Source: Paroedura picta (Eukaryota > Chordata > Lepidosauria > Squamata > Gekkonidae). From it: a stretch of DNA of 64,000 bases. The first letter of the stretch is position 1. Each line of letters begins with the position of its first letter. Positions 35,001 to 49,338 of the stretch are shown here, in pieces. The notes under the pieces were generated by a model that was given only the letters and a program-made list of their open reading frames with translations, made no database searches and was not told the DNA's origin. Where the stretch lies: contig NC_135376.1 of the NCBI RefSeq assembly GCF_049243985.1, forward strand, positions 42,265,001-42,329,000, given 5' to 3'. Position numbers and translations under genes: made by a program.

Positions 35001-38000
35001 AGAATTCTTTCTGCCCAAGGAAACCTACTAGTGAATTCAAGCCACAAACTGCAGTATAAAACCCAGTATTATTCTGGCTCAAACTCAACTAAAGCCAATA
35101 ACACACAGTACACAAGCAGTGAAATCCACAATTACTCAATGGATCCATGCAGTAGCTGCCTCATACTATGTCTACATCATGAGCCTACTGTTTTCAAAAA
35201 GTTGTTCCTTGCCAGAGCAACCAAGACACTGTACAGGTAAAGCAACCGCTGTTCTGAGTTTACATTCTACAATGGAAAGTGTAATGGTAGCAGTGTAGTG
35301 GCAAAATTAGAGCATTAGCAGGATTAGGAACTTGGAGGGGAAAAGACATGTGGCAATAGAATGAAGGGAGGTAAGATTTGTACAAAAGGGTATGGAGACC
35401 TGGGTCTAAGGAAGTATCTTCATGAATGGGATGTGGGATGAAATGCTGATCCCAGAGCTAGAGCAGTATGTTGGAAATCATGATATGCTCTCAGATAGAA
35501 TTAGTATATATCTCGGCAGCATTAAGTCTGTGTATTAATAAGGCTGCAAAGACTACACAGAACATACAGTTCAGCAGCAATACACAATACCCCACATACA
35601 ATGCTTTATTAGCTACACCAATAATGAAGTGGGAGCATTTTGAAAATGTAGATGGGTGGGTACGATGTTTCAGGGGCACCATAGCTGGGCAGTACCACGA
35701 ATAACCCTTGCCTCCTGGCTGTACTTACCCGTTTCCTGGTCAAGCTGAACCTGCTTCCTTTCATTCTCAAATGCCTTGAGCCAGCGCTGCTTCTGTTCGG
35801 GCTTTTTTGCACAGAACAAGTGGACTTCCTCTGTATCCTTACAGTGTAACTTGAACGCATTTTTAACAGTGACATTGAAGTCTTTGTCTTTGCCATCTTC
35901 TATGTCCAGGATCTCCATGTTGTCCATGCTGATTCGGCTCTTATAGTATAGGATATCACGTCGCAAGAGATCCTAAGAGAAGAAAAATCAGTGAGTCTTC
36001 ACAGGGTTTTTTTGTTTTGTTTTGTTTTGTTTTGCCAGAAACAAACTTAGGGTACATATACACATTACAAACCAGTATTCAGTTTTTCTGACATAGATCT
36101 TTACATCAGAAAAATATATGAATGTGCCATCTGTATTTGTGGTTACAAGTAAGGAAAGGAGAGGCATCACATTACTAATATTAAAAGGGCTGCTCTAGTC
36201 TGCCCTACTGTCCTAGGACGGGTGGAAGAAAAGCATGTTGGAATTGGAGTCATCAAATGGATTATAGCAATTATACAAGAATTGCTTCTCACTCTTGGAA
36301 TACTGTATGTAGGAATCTTTTGGTAACAAAGTGATCATTTGTGAGGGTAGACTAATCATGAACTTCAGTTTGCAAATCAGGGCATAATTCATGATGAACT
36401 TTGCTTTGTGGTTTGCTTCATATCCATCCTATGTAACATAGTGAACCAGTATTGTATACGGGTTAAAATGTTGGATTAGGACTAGGAAAACATGGGTTCA
36501 AATACCCAGCCTGCAATGAAGCTCAATAGCTGACTTTATTGGGGTCCTTTATGGGCCTGACCTGTCCCATAGGATTGCATAAACTGATGATTCTTCAAAG
36601 GTTAAATCAGCAGGACTCTGAAATGTCCTTACGTGTTCCTTAGACTGTAAAACTGCCCTTGTGGAATCCAGTTTTGATTCCTGGATAAGATTCTCCCATT
36701 TTCAGCATGCTGTCATGAAATCACACCAACCATCTGGTTATGCTGATTTTGTTTTAATTGATAGCTTTATTAGGTGATAGATGTATAATGCTCAGGCTTG
36801 GATTATGTGCTTGTTTCCACAGATGGAAGGATTTCTACCTGTGGAGCATGACTTTCTTCCATGGAGAAAGTTGCACTCCATGGGTGGTAGTTCTACCTTC
36901 TGTGGGAATACTCCAATGGATCCAAGCCAAAGCCTCATGTTTCAGTGTCCCTTGAACATTCTGGGAAGAGATATAAAAATTAAGTTAAGTCTTTACTACA
37001 GTCCTGTGAACTCCTTCAGTAGCCTTGCTGAGTTCTTTATATCCCACAAGAACCTTATGCAGTTCTGAAGAATGTTTACTTAGCTAATTTAATATACTAA
37101 ATGTATTGAGAATAGCTGCCAGTTCCACCACATCCTCTCTGCTAAGTACTCTTGATTATGCAAGATTCCCATGGCAACTGAATGGATTCGATGCCTACTC
37201 TTGCATCATTTTCAGTCCCCTGGAACAAATCCATCCAGTGATCTTGCAGCAACTATTCCAGGTTCTATGAGCCTCATGGGTCCTCTAGATATTTCAACAT
37301 AACTTCCCCAAAGCTTTGAAAAATAATGGTGGAGGAGCTTCAGGAGCCCCATGGTGCTCCCAGTGACATCATCAAGATTGTAATAGGGTTGTAAGCAATC
37401 AAAATCAGAAGAGCCTAACTTATTTGCCAGTCTATCAGCAACTTGCTTGGTTTATCTGAGCCTGAATGTGGTATAAGACAAGGAAGGGGGCTTGCTCACC
37501 AATAGTAGGTATCAGATCTCCTGATGGGATAATTAGTGAGTGTTAAACCCCAGTTAATTTAGAGGAGCATAAATAAGTGGTGAAAGTCCCACAAAAATAT
37601 TCTCAACTTATATTTTATATAGCAGAAGACATTCCATACAATTAGCATCAGTTTCAGCCCAGTATCATCTGATGTAAGCATTAGAGTACTTGGGGTGGAG
37701 GCCCTTCTACCTTAAAACTAAAAACCATGTTGGCTTTTACATTTTTGTGTGAAGATACTTTCTACACAAATTGGCACTTGTTCCTTCCAACCAGTATTGT
37801 AAGATATATTTGAGTAGTGAATTTAGGATGCCCTACAGACTATGGTGCTTAATATGACTCACATTTCTTGTAAACATTTTGCTCATATATTGCAATGGTT
37901 GGAAATGGTGCTGCAGGAGGAGGGCATATGTTGTACACCGGCTTTTGGACTATATCACAAAGGGGGTAACATCCACCCACAATGTTATACGGATTGAAAT

Positions 38001-41000
38001 GCTTTTTATTTTTTTTCCTTCTCTCATACTCTTGGGTTGACCTTCTATCATTACTTAGATATGCCTCTGAATGACAGGCATAAACATGTATATGTGCAGC
38101 TGAAAACACTTTTAGAATTCATGTGTTCATACAACCATAGAAATTGCACTGATATTTAGAAAGAACGTGGGCGGCAATTCTGACAAATTCTTTCAGTGGC
38201 TGTCTGTTATTGTATAAAAGCGAAATGTGTAACTTTCTTCCAGGACCACAGGAGATTTGTTCACAGCAGGGCTCTTTCTTTAACTGCCTGCTCAGAAATG
38301 CACAGAAGGCCAGCATGGAAGCAACTAAGGTCATGTAGGCAGATTTGCAATAATATATCCATCCTTTCCTTGATGGATATGAACAGAGATGCTTAGTCTA
38401 ATGTTATCGCCTTCACACGCTGGGCTGCTCTTCTCTTTTGATCCAAATGCAAAGGACCTCCTCAGAAGGTGCAGATGCAGAGCTGGTGCTGGTTTGCTTA
38501 GCTTACCTTCTTGCAGTAGACAAGCTGATGATCAAAGAGGAAGAACATTCTCTGGTGGCTCTTGGCTTGAGGCTGGGAAATTTTAGTTAATTCTCCAGAA
38601 TAGATGAGTTCAGAACTCTTGACAAGGACATCTTCACCCTGTCACTCACAACACAAGGGATGTGTCAGGTTCCCCACAACAAAGATGAGGATCAGAAATG
38701 ATCTGGCTTACTGAAGGGATACTCTAGGGCTTAACAGCCATTTTCACCAACTTCCCAGCCTTGCACCATCATATTTCCTAGCTAAAATTCAAAGCACTCC
38801 GCACATATAAGCTAGCAATTACAGACTAATACCCTCATTTAGCTTTTAGCTTCTTTTCCTTGTTGTACCCTAGGCTTTAAATCGCCATCGTTCCTCCTAG
38901 GAATTTTCAAAAAAACTGTAGCATAAATAGCCATGTGTAGATGTGATGATCCTGGCCTGGTTGAAAAAGCTACTGACATTTTTTAAAGCATCAAGTTCCA
39001 TTCTGAGAGACATTCCCACCAACTTTGCAAAGGAGTCTGTCCCTCTTTGACTGCTACCTTGGATGATGCACCTGCCTCTTAGAATTCAAATAACTCCAAG
39101 GGTAGAATGGTCCCTTATAGCTAATGGGTTGTGTTTCAAAGAAGAGAGGATCAAGGAGTCACCTTGGCCACCTCTCCTCCCACTGTAACCCCCAACTTGT
39201 GTAGCTTCTTGCTAATTTACCAAGTCAAAAGGGGCTGCTGTAGGAAAGGGAGGGTGGGAATGATTTACTGGCACCAGCACCGTAGGATGACTGTGGGATA
39301 TAACTATTTTATGTGTTGAATTCCAGGTGACATGATTTCTGACCAACTGTCCTGAAAATATCTGAGCTGGCATTTTCTGTGCCTGTTCACTGACTTAAAC
39401 ATTATCACGTTTTATGTTGCTGGCAAGGAGACGTTTTAGTTTCAGATTTCCACCCCAATTCAACAGTGAAAATGCTTAAGAGTGCTGGTTTTAATAGGAT
39501 TAAATGCATTTAATTCAGTGTTAAACTCTGGCCAATGTGTGGTCGCCTTAAGAGAAGGCATGCTCCCCCCCCCCCCCCCATTCAGCATGACTTGTGAACC
39601 TGCAAGGTAAAAGAGATTTCTCACCTCTGCCATGAGCTGATAGGTCTCACATTCTGCTTACTGGATCTTTAGCACTCAGCTTAGCAATGGTGAGACATAT
39701 CACCTCAGGAGCTAATGTCCAAAACAGCATTAAAGCAGACAGACCCTAATTCAACCAAGTATAATTTTAAAACAAAACTGGGCAGATTTGCCACACTCAA
39801 TGCATTTCTACACAGAAAACAATTTTATTTGTAAAAGCTTTTCAGGCTCAGTCCTAAACACATTTACTTGAAAAGAAATCCTGATGATTTCAATGAAACT
39901 TAATCCAAGTAAGCATCCATAAGAGTGCAGCTTCATGTCATTGTCTTCCATACAGATGCTGAACAAATACCAGGACCTGCTATTTTGAGGATGCTTGGAA
40001 ACAGTTAGCTTAAAAAACAGGTTTAATATAGTCTAATTAGTCGTCATTGCAAAGAGTTATGATAAATGACCTCTTAGATGATGAGTAAAAACATTTTTAC
40101 ATCTGTGGCTGGCTTGTGTATGAAGCCACTCTGTCATGTGGCTAGCTTCGAATCCCACATACTGGCATAACGACCAGCTGTTATTAGGCTTCATGGGCAC
40201 AAGTAGCCCCAGCGTATACAGGCCAGACAAAGAAGGGGATCTCCATGACTTCAATGGTCCTGAGCTGAACCTAGAACAAGGGCCAGAGAGTGAGAACCAC
40301 CCCCCCCCCCCGTGGGATATTCAGGAGCTCTCTAAATTCCAGTCTCCATATACATGTGATTGTTTGTTAGGCATTCTCTTGCAGGATGGAGCAGTTGCAA
40401 ACCCATGTTGTTAATTTGTTTTTCAAAAAGGAAAGACAAGCATGAACCCATTTGAGACTGGGGTACTTCTTTTTCATGAGGGAACATGTGGGGCCCTTTT
40501 TTCTTTTTCTTTTACCTCCCAATCATCTATGGAACTCTGCCACTGAGCAATTTTGTCTATGTTTTCCAAACGTCTCTTCCTCTCATTGATGAGTCGTGCT
40601 ACGTTTTTCATGGCATTTAAAGCATCTTCCACGTCTTTAAAATCCCTAGGGTTGAAATGGATTCCATTAGACATATCAACAATAGATAGCCAAGATGGGG
40701 TGAGGGCAGGCCTCTACTGCAAAGCATGGAGACAAGCAAACAAATCTATGTTGTGGGGGGAAGGGAAATAACATTTACCCCGATATGAAATATATCTGAT
40801 GTTATAACAGACAGTTTGATCCCCCCAGTTGTCCTGCAGACGCAAGATGGAGGAAGGATGCCTCCTGAACCCCAACCCCCAACCCTGTTTTGGATTGTAG
40901 TAACTGTGCAAACAAAAAGGCACATGTGATAGGACCAAAATTCAGGGGAGTTGGATGAGATCATCCTTCACCTTCCTTGTGCCAGCATTAAGGCTGGGAA

Positions 41001-44000
41001 GAGCCACCCCTCAATTTTAATGCTTTCCTCATCTGCTGAATGGGGACATTATGGGGATAATGTGAAACTGCAAGATACAATTTATTTCACTTATGCTTGC
41101 AACAAATTATGTAATATCTCTCTCTGGCGAAGCACATTTTTGCATCAGCTGTGCACCAGACTGCAATTCAGAGTAATTACTATCTAGCACTATGTCCCAA
41201 TGCTCTACAGGGGATCTAGAGAGATGCTCACATGTTATTTTCCCCCACCACACTATTCCCACAACCAAGAGGCACAAATGCACTTCATTATCCTTTACCT
41301 GTTCTATTACTAAGCAGCAACTGATGTCTGGAAGAGGGTGTCTTCCGTAACTAGCACCCATTGCTGCCCTCACCATTTCTGGCTTCTATCTTGTATAATT
41401 TTTGTTGTATCAACTCTTAAGCAGGCCCAGCCCCCACCTTGTCCATGCATACACATCTACAAGAACTTTCCTACTTAATTTCCCATCAGTTTCCAGTTGC
41501 CTGTCTGTGAGCTGGAAAACTGCTGCAAGACTTCCCCTCGTCTAAGGGCACTACTAAAGACTAGAATGGGGAAAGAGTACCTATAAACCAAAATGGGCCC
41601 TAGATAAACTCAGAGAACCATGGGTGGGATGGACCTCCAAGAACAAATCTGTTGCTTCCTTCCCCTTCTTGCCGCTGCCTCAAAAAGATGATGCTGAGCA
41701 ACAGGAAGTCTTCTGAAATAGCATGAGATGCCGTGCAAGTGAGAAGAGGAAATCTTCTATACAAACTCCACAAGCACAAGGAGTGGAAGTTTCCACCGCT
41801 TCCTTCTTGTCTCCCTACATGCAATAGGGAAGGCAGCAAAGATCCATTTGGTAACTCTGCCCTATGCCCTAGATTTGTTACAGAGTGTTACCTCTAAGCT
41901 GTACATGTGAGTGGCTGCTCATTAACATAGGAAGCTCTGGAGGCATGCAGGGTCTTGCACTGTCCATTGCCCATTTTAACATTACAGCAGGTGTATTCTG
42001 CTCAGGATGTGAACTGCTCTGCTCAGTAGGGGTGGAGGGTGGAATTAGAGGGAGCAGTGGTTACAGATCTATCTTTCTTTGTTACACAGTTTCTGGGGGA
42101 AACTTGTTCAAATGGCTGTACAGACGTTGTGTACACTAGTCATAATGATGGAATGGGCTCAGATGAACGCACTTCCTGGCTTCTAATCTGAAATTCTCTT
42201 TACCTATGCTGTGGGTTTGTGTACTTCAGCAGTTCTGCAAGCTGCAGTGGGTACTTGCAAATTTTCTGCACTGGAGTCAGGAGGAAGCCATCCAGAGAGA
42301 TGTCAATCATCTTCTGAAGCAGCCGACAAGCTTCAAAGAAATAGACGTACTTGCTCACTTTGGTGAGTCGGGAAAGCTCTGCGCAGGCATTGGGGTGGTT
42401 GTTGCAGTACTCAGAGTAGATCTGGAATTCATTTTGCTGAATTGGAAGACAAAAGATGATATTATAAGAACATAAGAACCTTGCTGAATCATACCAGTAG
42501 TCCATTCCATCCAGGATCATGCTTCGCTCAGTGGCCCACCAGCTACCCTGAAAGTCTTCTGATTTTTGCAGCAACAGACTAGCAGAGCTACTCTCCTGGA
42601 ATGACTTCTAACATGCCACTCATTATGTGCACACACATTAGTAGTTTTCGTGTCACTCACTGTAGTGCATACACACTTAAATGGTTTCTAATTAGTACCT
42701 TTTCAACCAGGTACTCACATTCCTTGTATAAGCAACGAGCAAGAGATGGGGAATGGAGGCAAATGCCAAGGCTGTGCTACATTAGCTCTGAACCTGTGTC
42801 CAATTCCTTTGAGAGCTAGAGGCAAACTTTTGTGCCTGCCTTTCTTGAACTGCCAAGTGCCTCCCTGTGCCCCTTTTGAGGGGGCCCAGTGTCTGCCTCT
42901 GCCCATTCTGAAAATTTTGCCTCTAAAATTAATACCCTTTCCATTATCTGCTTCCGTTAGCAGGGAACATACTTTGGGTGAAGAGTGCAGCTCCCAGAAA
43001 TTTCATCCCAATTGGATACAAAACAAAGACATTGCTTCCAGGTTTTTAAAAATCTATTTATTTTTTGCTTTTAATTGACTTGAAAACTGGAACCCTCTCT
43101 GATATTTGCCTGAAACTTGGCAGGAAGAACCCTTGGAGAAGAAATACGGTCCATGAAAATTTCAACCTAATTGGATGGGAAACAGACAAGTTACAGGAAA
43201 CTGTGTTCCCCTTTGGAATCTGATTTGCATTGAAACCAACTGAAAAACAATGATAAAAACAAATTAATGTAATAACAGATGAAATGAAAATAAACACAAT
43301 TTTTAAAAATTGTAAAAAAACATTGCAAAAAATAGTACACATACTTTCATTTCTCGTCTGTTATTATTCTCATCTGAACATGACAATTGAAAATGATTGT
43401 GTTTGAATTGACACTGGATGGTAGAGCAATTAATCTGCGAAGACTCATTCACACACACAAATAGTCACTTGATGCAGCAGCCAAACAATGACTGACATGC
43501 TGGAAGGTTCTCAAGTAACTGAGTATTGTTATTTTAATGAAAGAATACCTCAAGACCAATTCAAGCACAATATTATCCACTGGAATGCAAATTTATATCT
43601 AGGGATGGGCAGGAACCGGCTCATGAAGTATAGGTTGGCTGGTTCATGGTTCACAAAATGGCATTCATGGAAGAACGCCTGTCATGAACATTTACACTAA
43701 CTTTGGTGCTGTTTGTGGTGATTTGTGAATGGATACATTTCCAAACAGACTGTCTTTGCTCAGTTAAACTGTTTACAAAACTCTAATGCAAATGGGGGGA
43801 GGGGGAGATGCTCAAGGCTTGGAAACACCAATAGGAAACTTCCAAGGCATAACAATCACTAAAGGTAAAGGTAAAGGTATCCCCTGTGCAAGCACCGGGT
43901 CATGTCTGACCCTTGGGGTGACGCCCACTAGCGTTTTCACGGCAGACTCAATACAGGGTGATTTGCCAGTGCCTTCCCCAGTCATTACCGTTTACCCCCC

Positions 44001-47000
44001 AGCAAGCTGGGTACTAATTCTACCAACCTCGGAGGGATGGAAGGCTGAGTCAACCTTGAGCCAGCTGCTAGGATCGAACTCCCAGTCTCATGGGCAAAGC
44101 TTTCAGACTGCATGTCTGCTGCCTTACCACTCTGCGCCACAAGTGGCTCTTACAACAATCACTACTGGCTGCCAATAACAGAGCTCTAAGCCAACTTTTT
44201 CCCTGTGTTCACACCGATTACCTTGGCTGAGGACGCACATTTTTATGCTGACAGAGGATGAAGAAGGAGAACTGTTGGAGTGGGTTTGCGCCTCTCCAGA
44301 TATAGGTGTGGCACATCTGGCACTCTGCAATACAGGACATGTTTCCAAACTGGGGACCCAAAATTGGAAACCCAGCTGCTTTCTGGCACTGGGTGGGCTG
44401 AGAGGGTTTATGGAGGGGTGTACTTGAGGTGGGAACAACAAAAGGGTGTTGGGATGTGGAAGGGGAGGATGCTTCCCCCCCTAAAGTGCTGTTGTCAAAG
44501 TCCTTCTTTCCAGAGAGTGCTAGCAACTGCTGGTGTCTCTTAATTGTGCTGCTAACGACTCTTCTGCCTTTGTGAAGAGTCCCAGGAACAGATCAGGAAA
44601 GGAGGCTTGGTGATGCCATGGTGATGCCCTGCTACGGTTGGGCTTCAATGGCCTGCCAGGATTGGCTTGGTGCTCGGGGACAGGGCCCTGTAGTACACAG
44701 GAGATGGAGGACTTCTTCCCTCCATGACAGGCACCCTTTGCACTTGTTTTTACCCTCATGGCACACAGAGTTGTTCATACTCACAAAGGATGGGAGGGTA
44801 TAAATGTAGGAGACTTTTTTTGGGGGGGGTCTGTAACTGGAGTCCCAGAAACGTCATCTGCCCCCATCCAATACATCTTAACATCCAATATGGAAGCAAC
44901 CCTAAAGGCACAACTATTACTTAGGAACATACTTGAAATAATCCTTCTGTATTATTTCAGTGTTCAAACGTAATCAACACTTCGATCCATAGCTGCTGGG
45001 TTGCACAAGACACTGTAAACAGCTTTTGTTTATTATGCAGGACAGTTTGCATCAATTTGCATCACCAATCACTTTAAATGGAAAACTCTGATTTCCACTG
45101 GTCAGAGAAGAAGAGCTGTACTCCACTTTTTACTACCCGAAGGAGTCTCAAAGCAGCTTACAATTGCCTACCATTCCTTTCTGCTCAACAGATACCCTGT
45201 GATGCAAGTGAAGCTGAGAGGGCTCTGAGAACTGTGACCAGTCTAAGGTCACCCGGCTGGCTGCACATGGAGAAGTGGGGAATCACTCCAGATAAGAGAC
45301 CACTGCCCTTAACCAAGCTGGGATAACTTTGGGGAACTCCATCAGAAGTCTTGTCTGCCTTTCTGCCCTTCCAAATCTGCCTTTGGAGAATTGTGGGTGG
45401 CCCAACAAGCCTAGCAGATGCTTGCTGTGCAAAAAAGAATACACTGCAATGTGTCAGCCCTTGGGGGGGGGCTGTGAGAGTTGTGGGCACTGGACATGTT
45501 TCCCTTGTTTGTCTGGTAAGGCTGGGGTGCCTATCAAGCTGCTCTCAAGGAACTTCAGGGAGCCACTGTTGGATTTGTGACTTTCTATCATTGAATTGCT
45601 AATCACTTTAAATGAAAAACTCTGAAAAAATGAAAAATAAAATTTGGTGAGGAATGGATTTACAGGGTCTGAGTTACAGCCCCCCAAAGAAGGTGCCCCC
45701 AAGAAAATGCTTTCTGAGGAAATTACAGGCACAGGTTCAGGATTTCAGTGGTCTGATGCTCAGGTTTAACTTATAATCAAGGGCCTGGCTGTCATTTTCA
45801 TATTTTAAGTGTTCACATGGGTGGTCTCATCTGATATAAGTTAAAGTGTGCTGTTGATTTGCAACCAACTCAGTGACCCCAAGTTCCACATAAATGTTTT
45901 TTTTGCATTGCCTTCTCTATCATACTTGCAAAAATAAAAGGAAATAAGTGGGAGTGGGAATGATATCCAGTGAAATTTTTTTAAGTCTCAAGCTTCTACT
46001 GATCACATCATTTATCCTTTACTTTGCACAAAATATTCACGTTACTGCAGCCTTTCTATTCATCAATTGCCTTCAAGCCTTGGTGGTGAATAGCCAGCCC
46101 ACCATTCAGTCTGTTCTGACATACCAGTGGGTGAAAGTGGTCACATTTTTTGTGGGTTGTTGAAATTTTAGAACCCTATTCACAAGGCCAAACTAGTACA
46201 AAGGGTTTGAATACATCAACAACCTTTTCATATTTGATCAAAGGGAAAAAATGGTTAGTCAACCTACATATTCCAGGAAGCAGGACCCAATTTCACTCAG
46301 GTGTGGGTAATCTTTGTTGAATTTTTTCTCCAATGCTTTAACAAATTTTTTCTGGCACTTGTAGATCTCCTCAATATTTCCAAATATGATTTTCAGCTGC
46401 TCCTCAGTGAACATATCCGCTCTTTTACGGCACTGCTTTATATAGCCCTGGAGAAAAGTCAGATTTTATGGGCAACTTATTTGGGTGACAAAATCAAAAG
46501 TCCATATCTATCACAGCTGTGACAGATATGGATAAACTATTCAGAAGACCACAGTCCAAGGGTACTTACAGACACAAAATGAAATCAGTGGCTACTGTGG
46601 AAACAAATGCAACCCAAGAATTTCCGAGTTCTATTTTCAACATGCACAGACTATGTGGAAGTTAAAACCTCTGCTGATGATAAGAAGTCAAAAACCCAGC
46701 ACAGCAATAGTAGTTGTATAAAAGTAATGAAGTTAAGTCCAGCTGCTTTTGCAGATCTGAAAGTCATATTCAAAAGCAACACTCAATAATTTAAAAAAGC
46801 TCAGCATTAAAAGGCATTAAATACCAATTTGTAAATTACTCTGATTTGCTAGCTTACAAAATCTAATGAATGGAAACTTCCCAGGATCTGACCTTGGTTC
46901 AATTTTGTTACTGAGGGACATATTGGACAATTTGTTTTAATTATTTGGGGGGAAATAAGCCAACAGTAGGACAAAGGTATAGTATTTAGGCAGTGGCCAG

Positions 47001-49303
47001 AGACACACAGAATCTCACTGTTTTAACCAAAGTCCTTTACACTGCAGAAGCAGGCAAACAGTGTAATCCTAAACAGATTTACAGCCAACCAAACCCAAGT
47101 GTTAAGTTTGCTTAGGGTGGCATGTAGTTATGCCATAGTCAGATTTAAAAGTTTCAATGATGATCCTGAAATCTTCCAAAAACTCCACGTTCCAGTCCTT
47201 TACTGTGGTTTGAAAATTCGGTGTATGTGCTTCTTTGCCCAGGATGCTATGGCTACACACGTTTTTCCTCATGCCTTTATTACCTCACAGATGTCCTTCA
47301 GGTGTTTGATGTAATCTCTCTCTGTGCTTAGGATCTCATTAATAACGTTGGTCCTCATCTGATCCTTGGTTGTTTGCCCTACCATGTAACGGTGGGCAGT
47401 ATTTTGAGAGTCTTCTTCCCTGCCATCCTCTAACTTCAGAGGATAGTCTTCCATTGGTTCATCCTGGTTCACTCGGAGCTGCATCAAATACAGGAAGATT
47501 CTCATGACATTATTACTTTAGGGTTCTCTGCTTTTTGAATTCCTAAGTGCTGTCTTTGATCATACAAGACAAAAGTAGCATAATTTTTTCCACTCTCCCA
47601 TACAAAATTGCTCTTGCTGCTGTTGAGATCCCACTTGCTACAAATCTAAAGTCCTTCAAAAATACTGTTTGCAGTTATTTTTGGAATATGGTTCCCATTC
47701 AAAGGGATTGCCACTAGAATTAACTGTGGGCAGTCTTCATTCATGCATTTGTCTATTTAGAAAACTTATAATCCTATCTAAGGCAACTCAAAAAGTAAAC
47801 CAATGCCATCAAATCATAACAGCAGCATAAAAACCACCAATAACAAAGAGCCATAAAAACAAGCCAAAGTACAAAGTATAAAACAGACTAAAAGGGAGAC
47901 TACTAAACAGCCCTCCAGTGAAAAGCAAACTATAAACCCTGTTTTAAAATATTGAATCCCATAGTCCTGGCCCCCACACCTGGTGGAATGAGCTCCCAGA
48001 AGAGCTGTGAGCCCTGCGGGTTTTACCAGCTTTCCGCAGGGCCTGTAAAATGGAGCTCTTCCGCCAGGTTTATGGTTGAGGCCAGCACTTCAAGGGAAGA
48101 GCTGAACCCCCCCAGGGCTACTCTTGGCGGTGATGTGACCATTGGCTCCATGCCCTCTGGGATATGAGTGGGTTATGTAGTGTAGTTCCACCATCGCTTG
48201 GGGTTGTGTTGGATTCTTTTGTAGGCTTTTGAACTTTTAATGTATTAGGGGTTTTTATTGGGGATTTTATATGTGTTGTAATCCGCCACGAGCCTTATGG
48301 GAGTGGCAGGCTAAAAATCTAACAACAATAATAATAACAATAATAATAATAGTGATAAAAACTGGGTAAAAAGAAATGTTTTGATCTGGTGCCTAAAAAG
48401 GAGGCAGGCAGGCATCAAGTGAGTTTCAAGGGGTAGAATAGATACTCCAGCTACACATCAGCTTTGTTGGAGACAAGGGGTTCAGTAATCATCAATTTAT
48501 TTTCCTCAGCACAATTTTTTTTATTACTGAACAAATTGGTACATTTGTTTATGGTGGGAAAATGGAGGGAATAACTGGGACAGGAGGAAATCTCTTGTTG
48601 GCTATTAAATTCTGAACGTTCTAATGATCCGGACAAAGTGTTGAGCTCACAGAATTCCTGCAACAGATAGGAACTTTGTTATATTCTAAGTGGAATTTGT
48701 ATTAGCTGAGGAAGGCAAAAAGGGTTTGTCATTAGAGACAAGAGGTTTTGTGATAGTCTTGAACCACTTATCTATAACACAGGTAGACTGGGAGGGTCTT
48801 TACACTTCAAATGGAAATTGGAGCTCAGATAATTCTACCCTTCTGAGCATCATTGTGACAGAATAACAGGATATTTTTATTTCTTTTCAATGTCAGTAAC
48901 ATTTCAAGCAGGTATTTTAAAAGTTCAGAATCCAGTTGTAGCCCTTAAGCAGGATCTCTCAACCTTTTCAAACTGGCCACAAGATGACAGTATAGCAAGA
49001 ATGGGCACCAAAGTATCCCATGTTTTTAAGTGGGACCAATTTTATAAAGTGCTTAAAACCCAGTCCTGAGGGGAGATTTTCTCTCATTGGAACTTTCAGT
49101 ACAGCTCCTTCACATTTGATATCTGTACTTCTCCTGTAAGAATTACTCCTCCTGATATTCATTTTGCATGCGTTTAGAGAAGTCCAAAAGGACAATCAGT
49201 CAAACAGTCAGCCGTTTCTTTTGCCACACATATAATGCAATTCTCAGCGCTTCTTAATCAGTCAGCAGAAGGCTGAACTGCACAATTTGTGACTTGGTCA
49301 TAT

Positions 49304-49338
<35 letters not shown>

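Larger units (their letters stand above)
35973..38506 (-). other. ARHGEF4: ARHGEF4 intron inside the PH domain
   Basis: 2.5 kb. Contains a TTTTG pentanucleotide run (36006-36034) and a degraded tRNA-derived SINE (36444-36590). The remainder shows nothing I can name. Confidence 0.7.
42437..46267 (-). other. ARHGEF4: ARHGEF4 intron within the DH domain (3.8 kb)
   Basis: Contains a reptile repeat only 25 bp from the downstream exon's acceptor (42462-42610), a Sauria SINE (43862-44153, minus) and an old tRNA-derived SINE (45105-45322, minus). Positions 42960-43330 hold two loosely similar segments (AATTTCATCCCAATTGGAT and AATTTCAACCTAATTGGAT) that look like a decayed local duplication. Confidence 0.7.

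Noticed and set aside
48940-49000. Another hAT MITE starting near CTCTCAACCTTTTCAAAC
   Set aside because: Only one end is recognisable and no second end or duplication was found.
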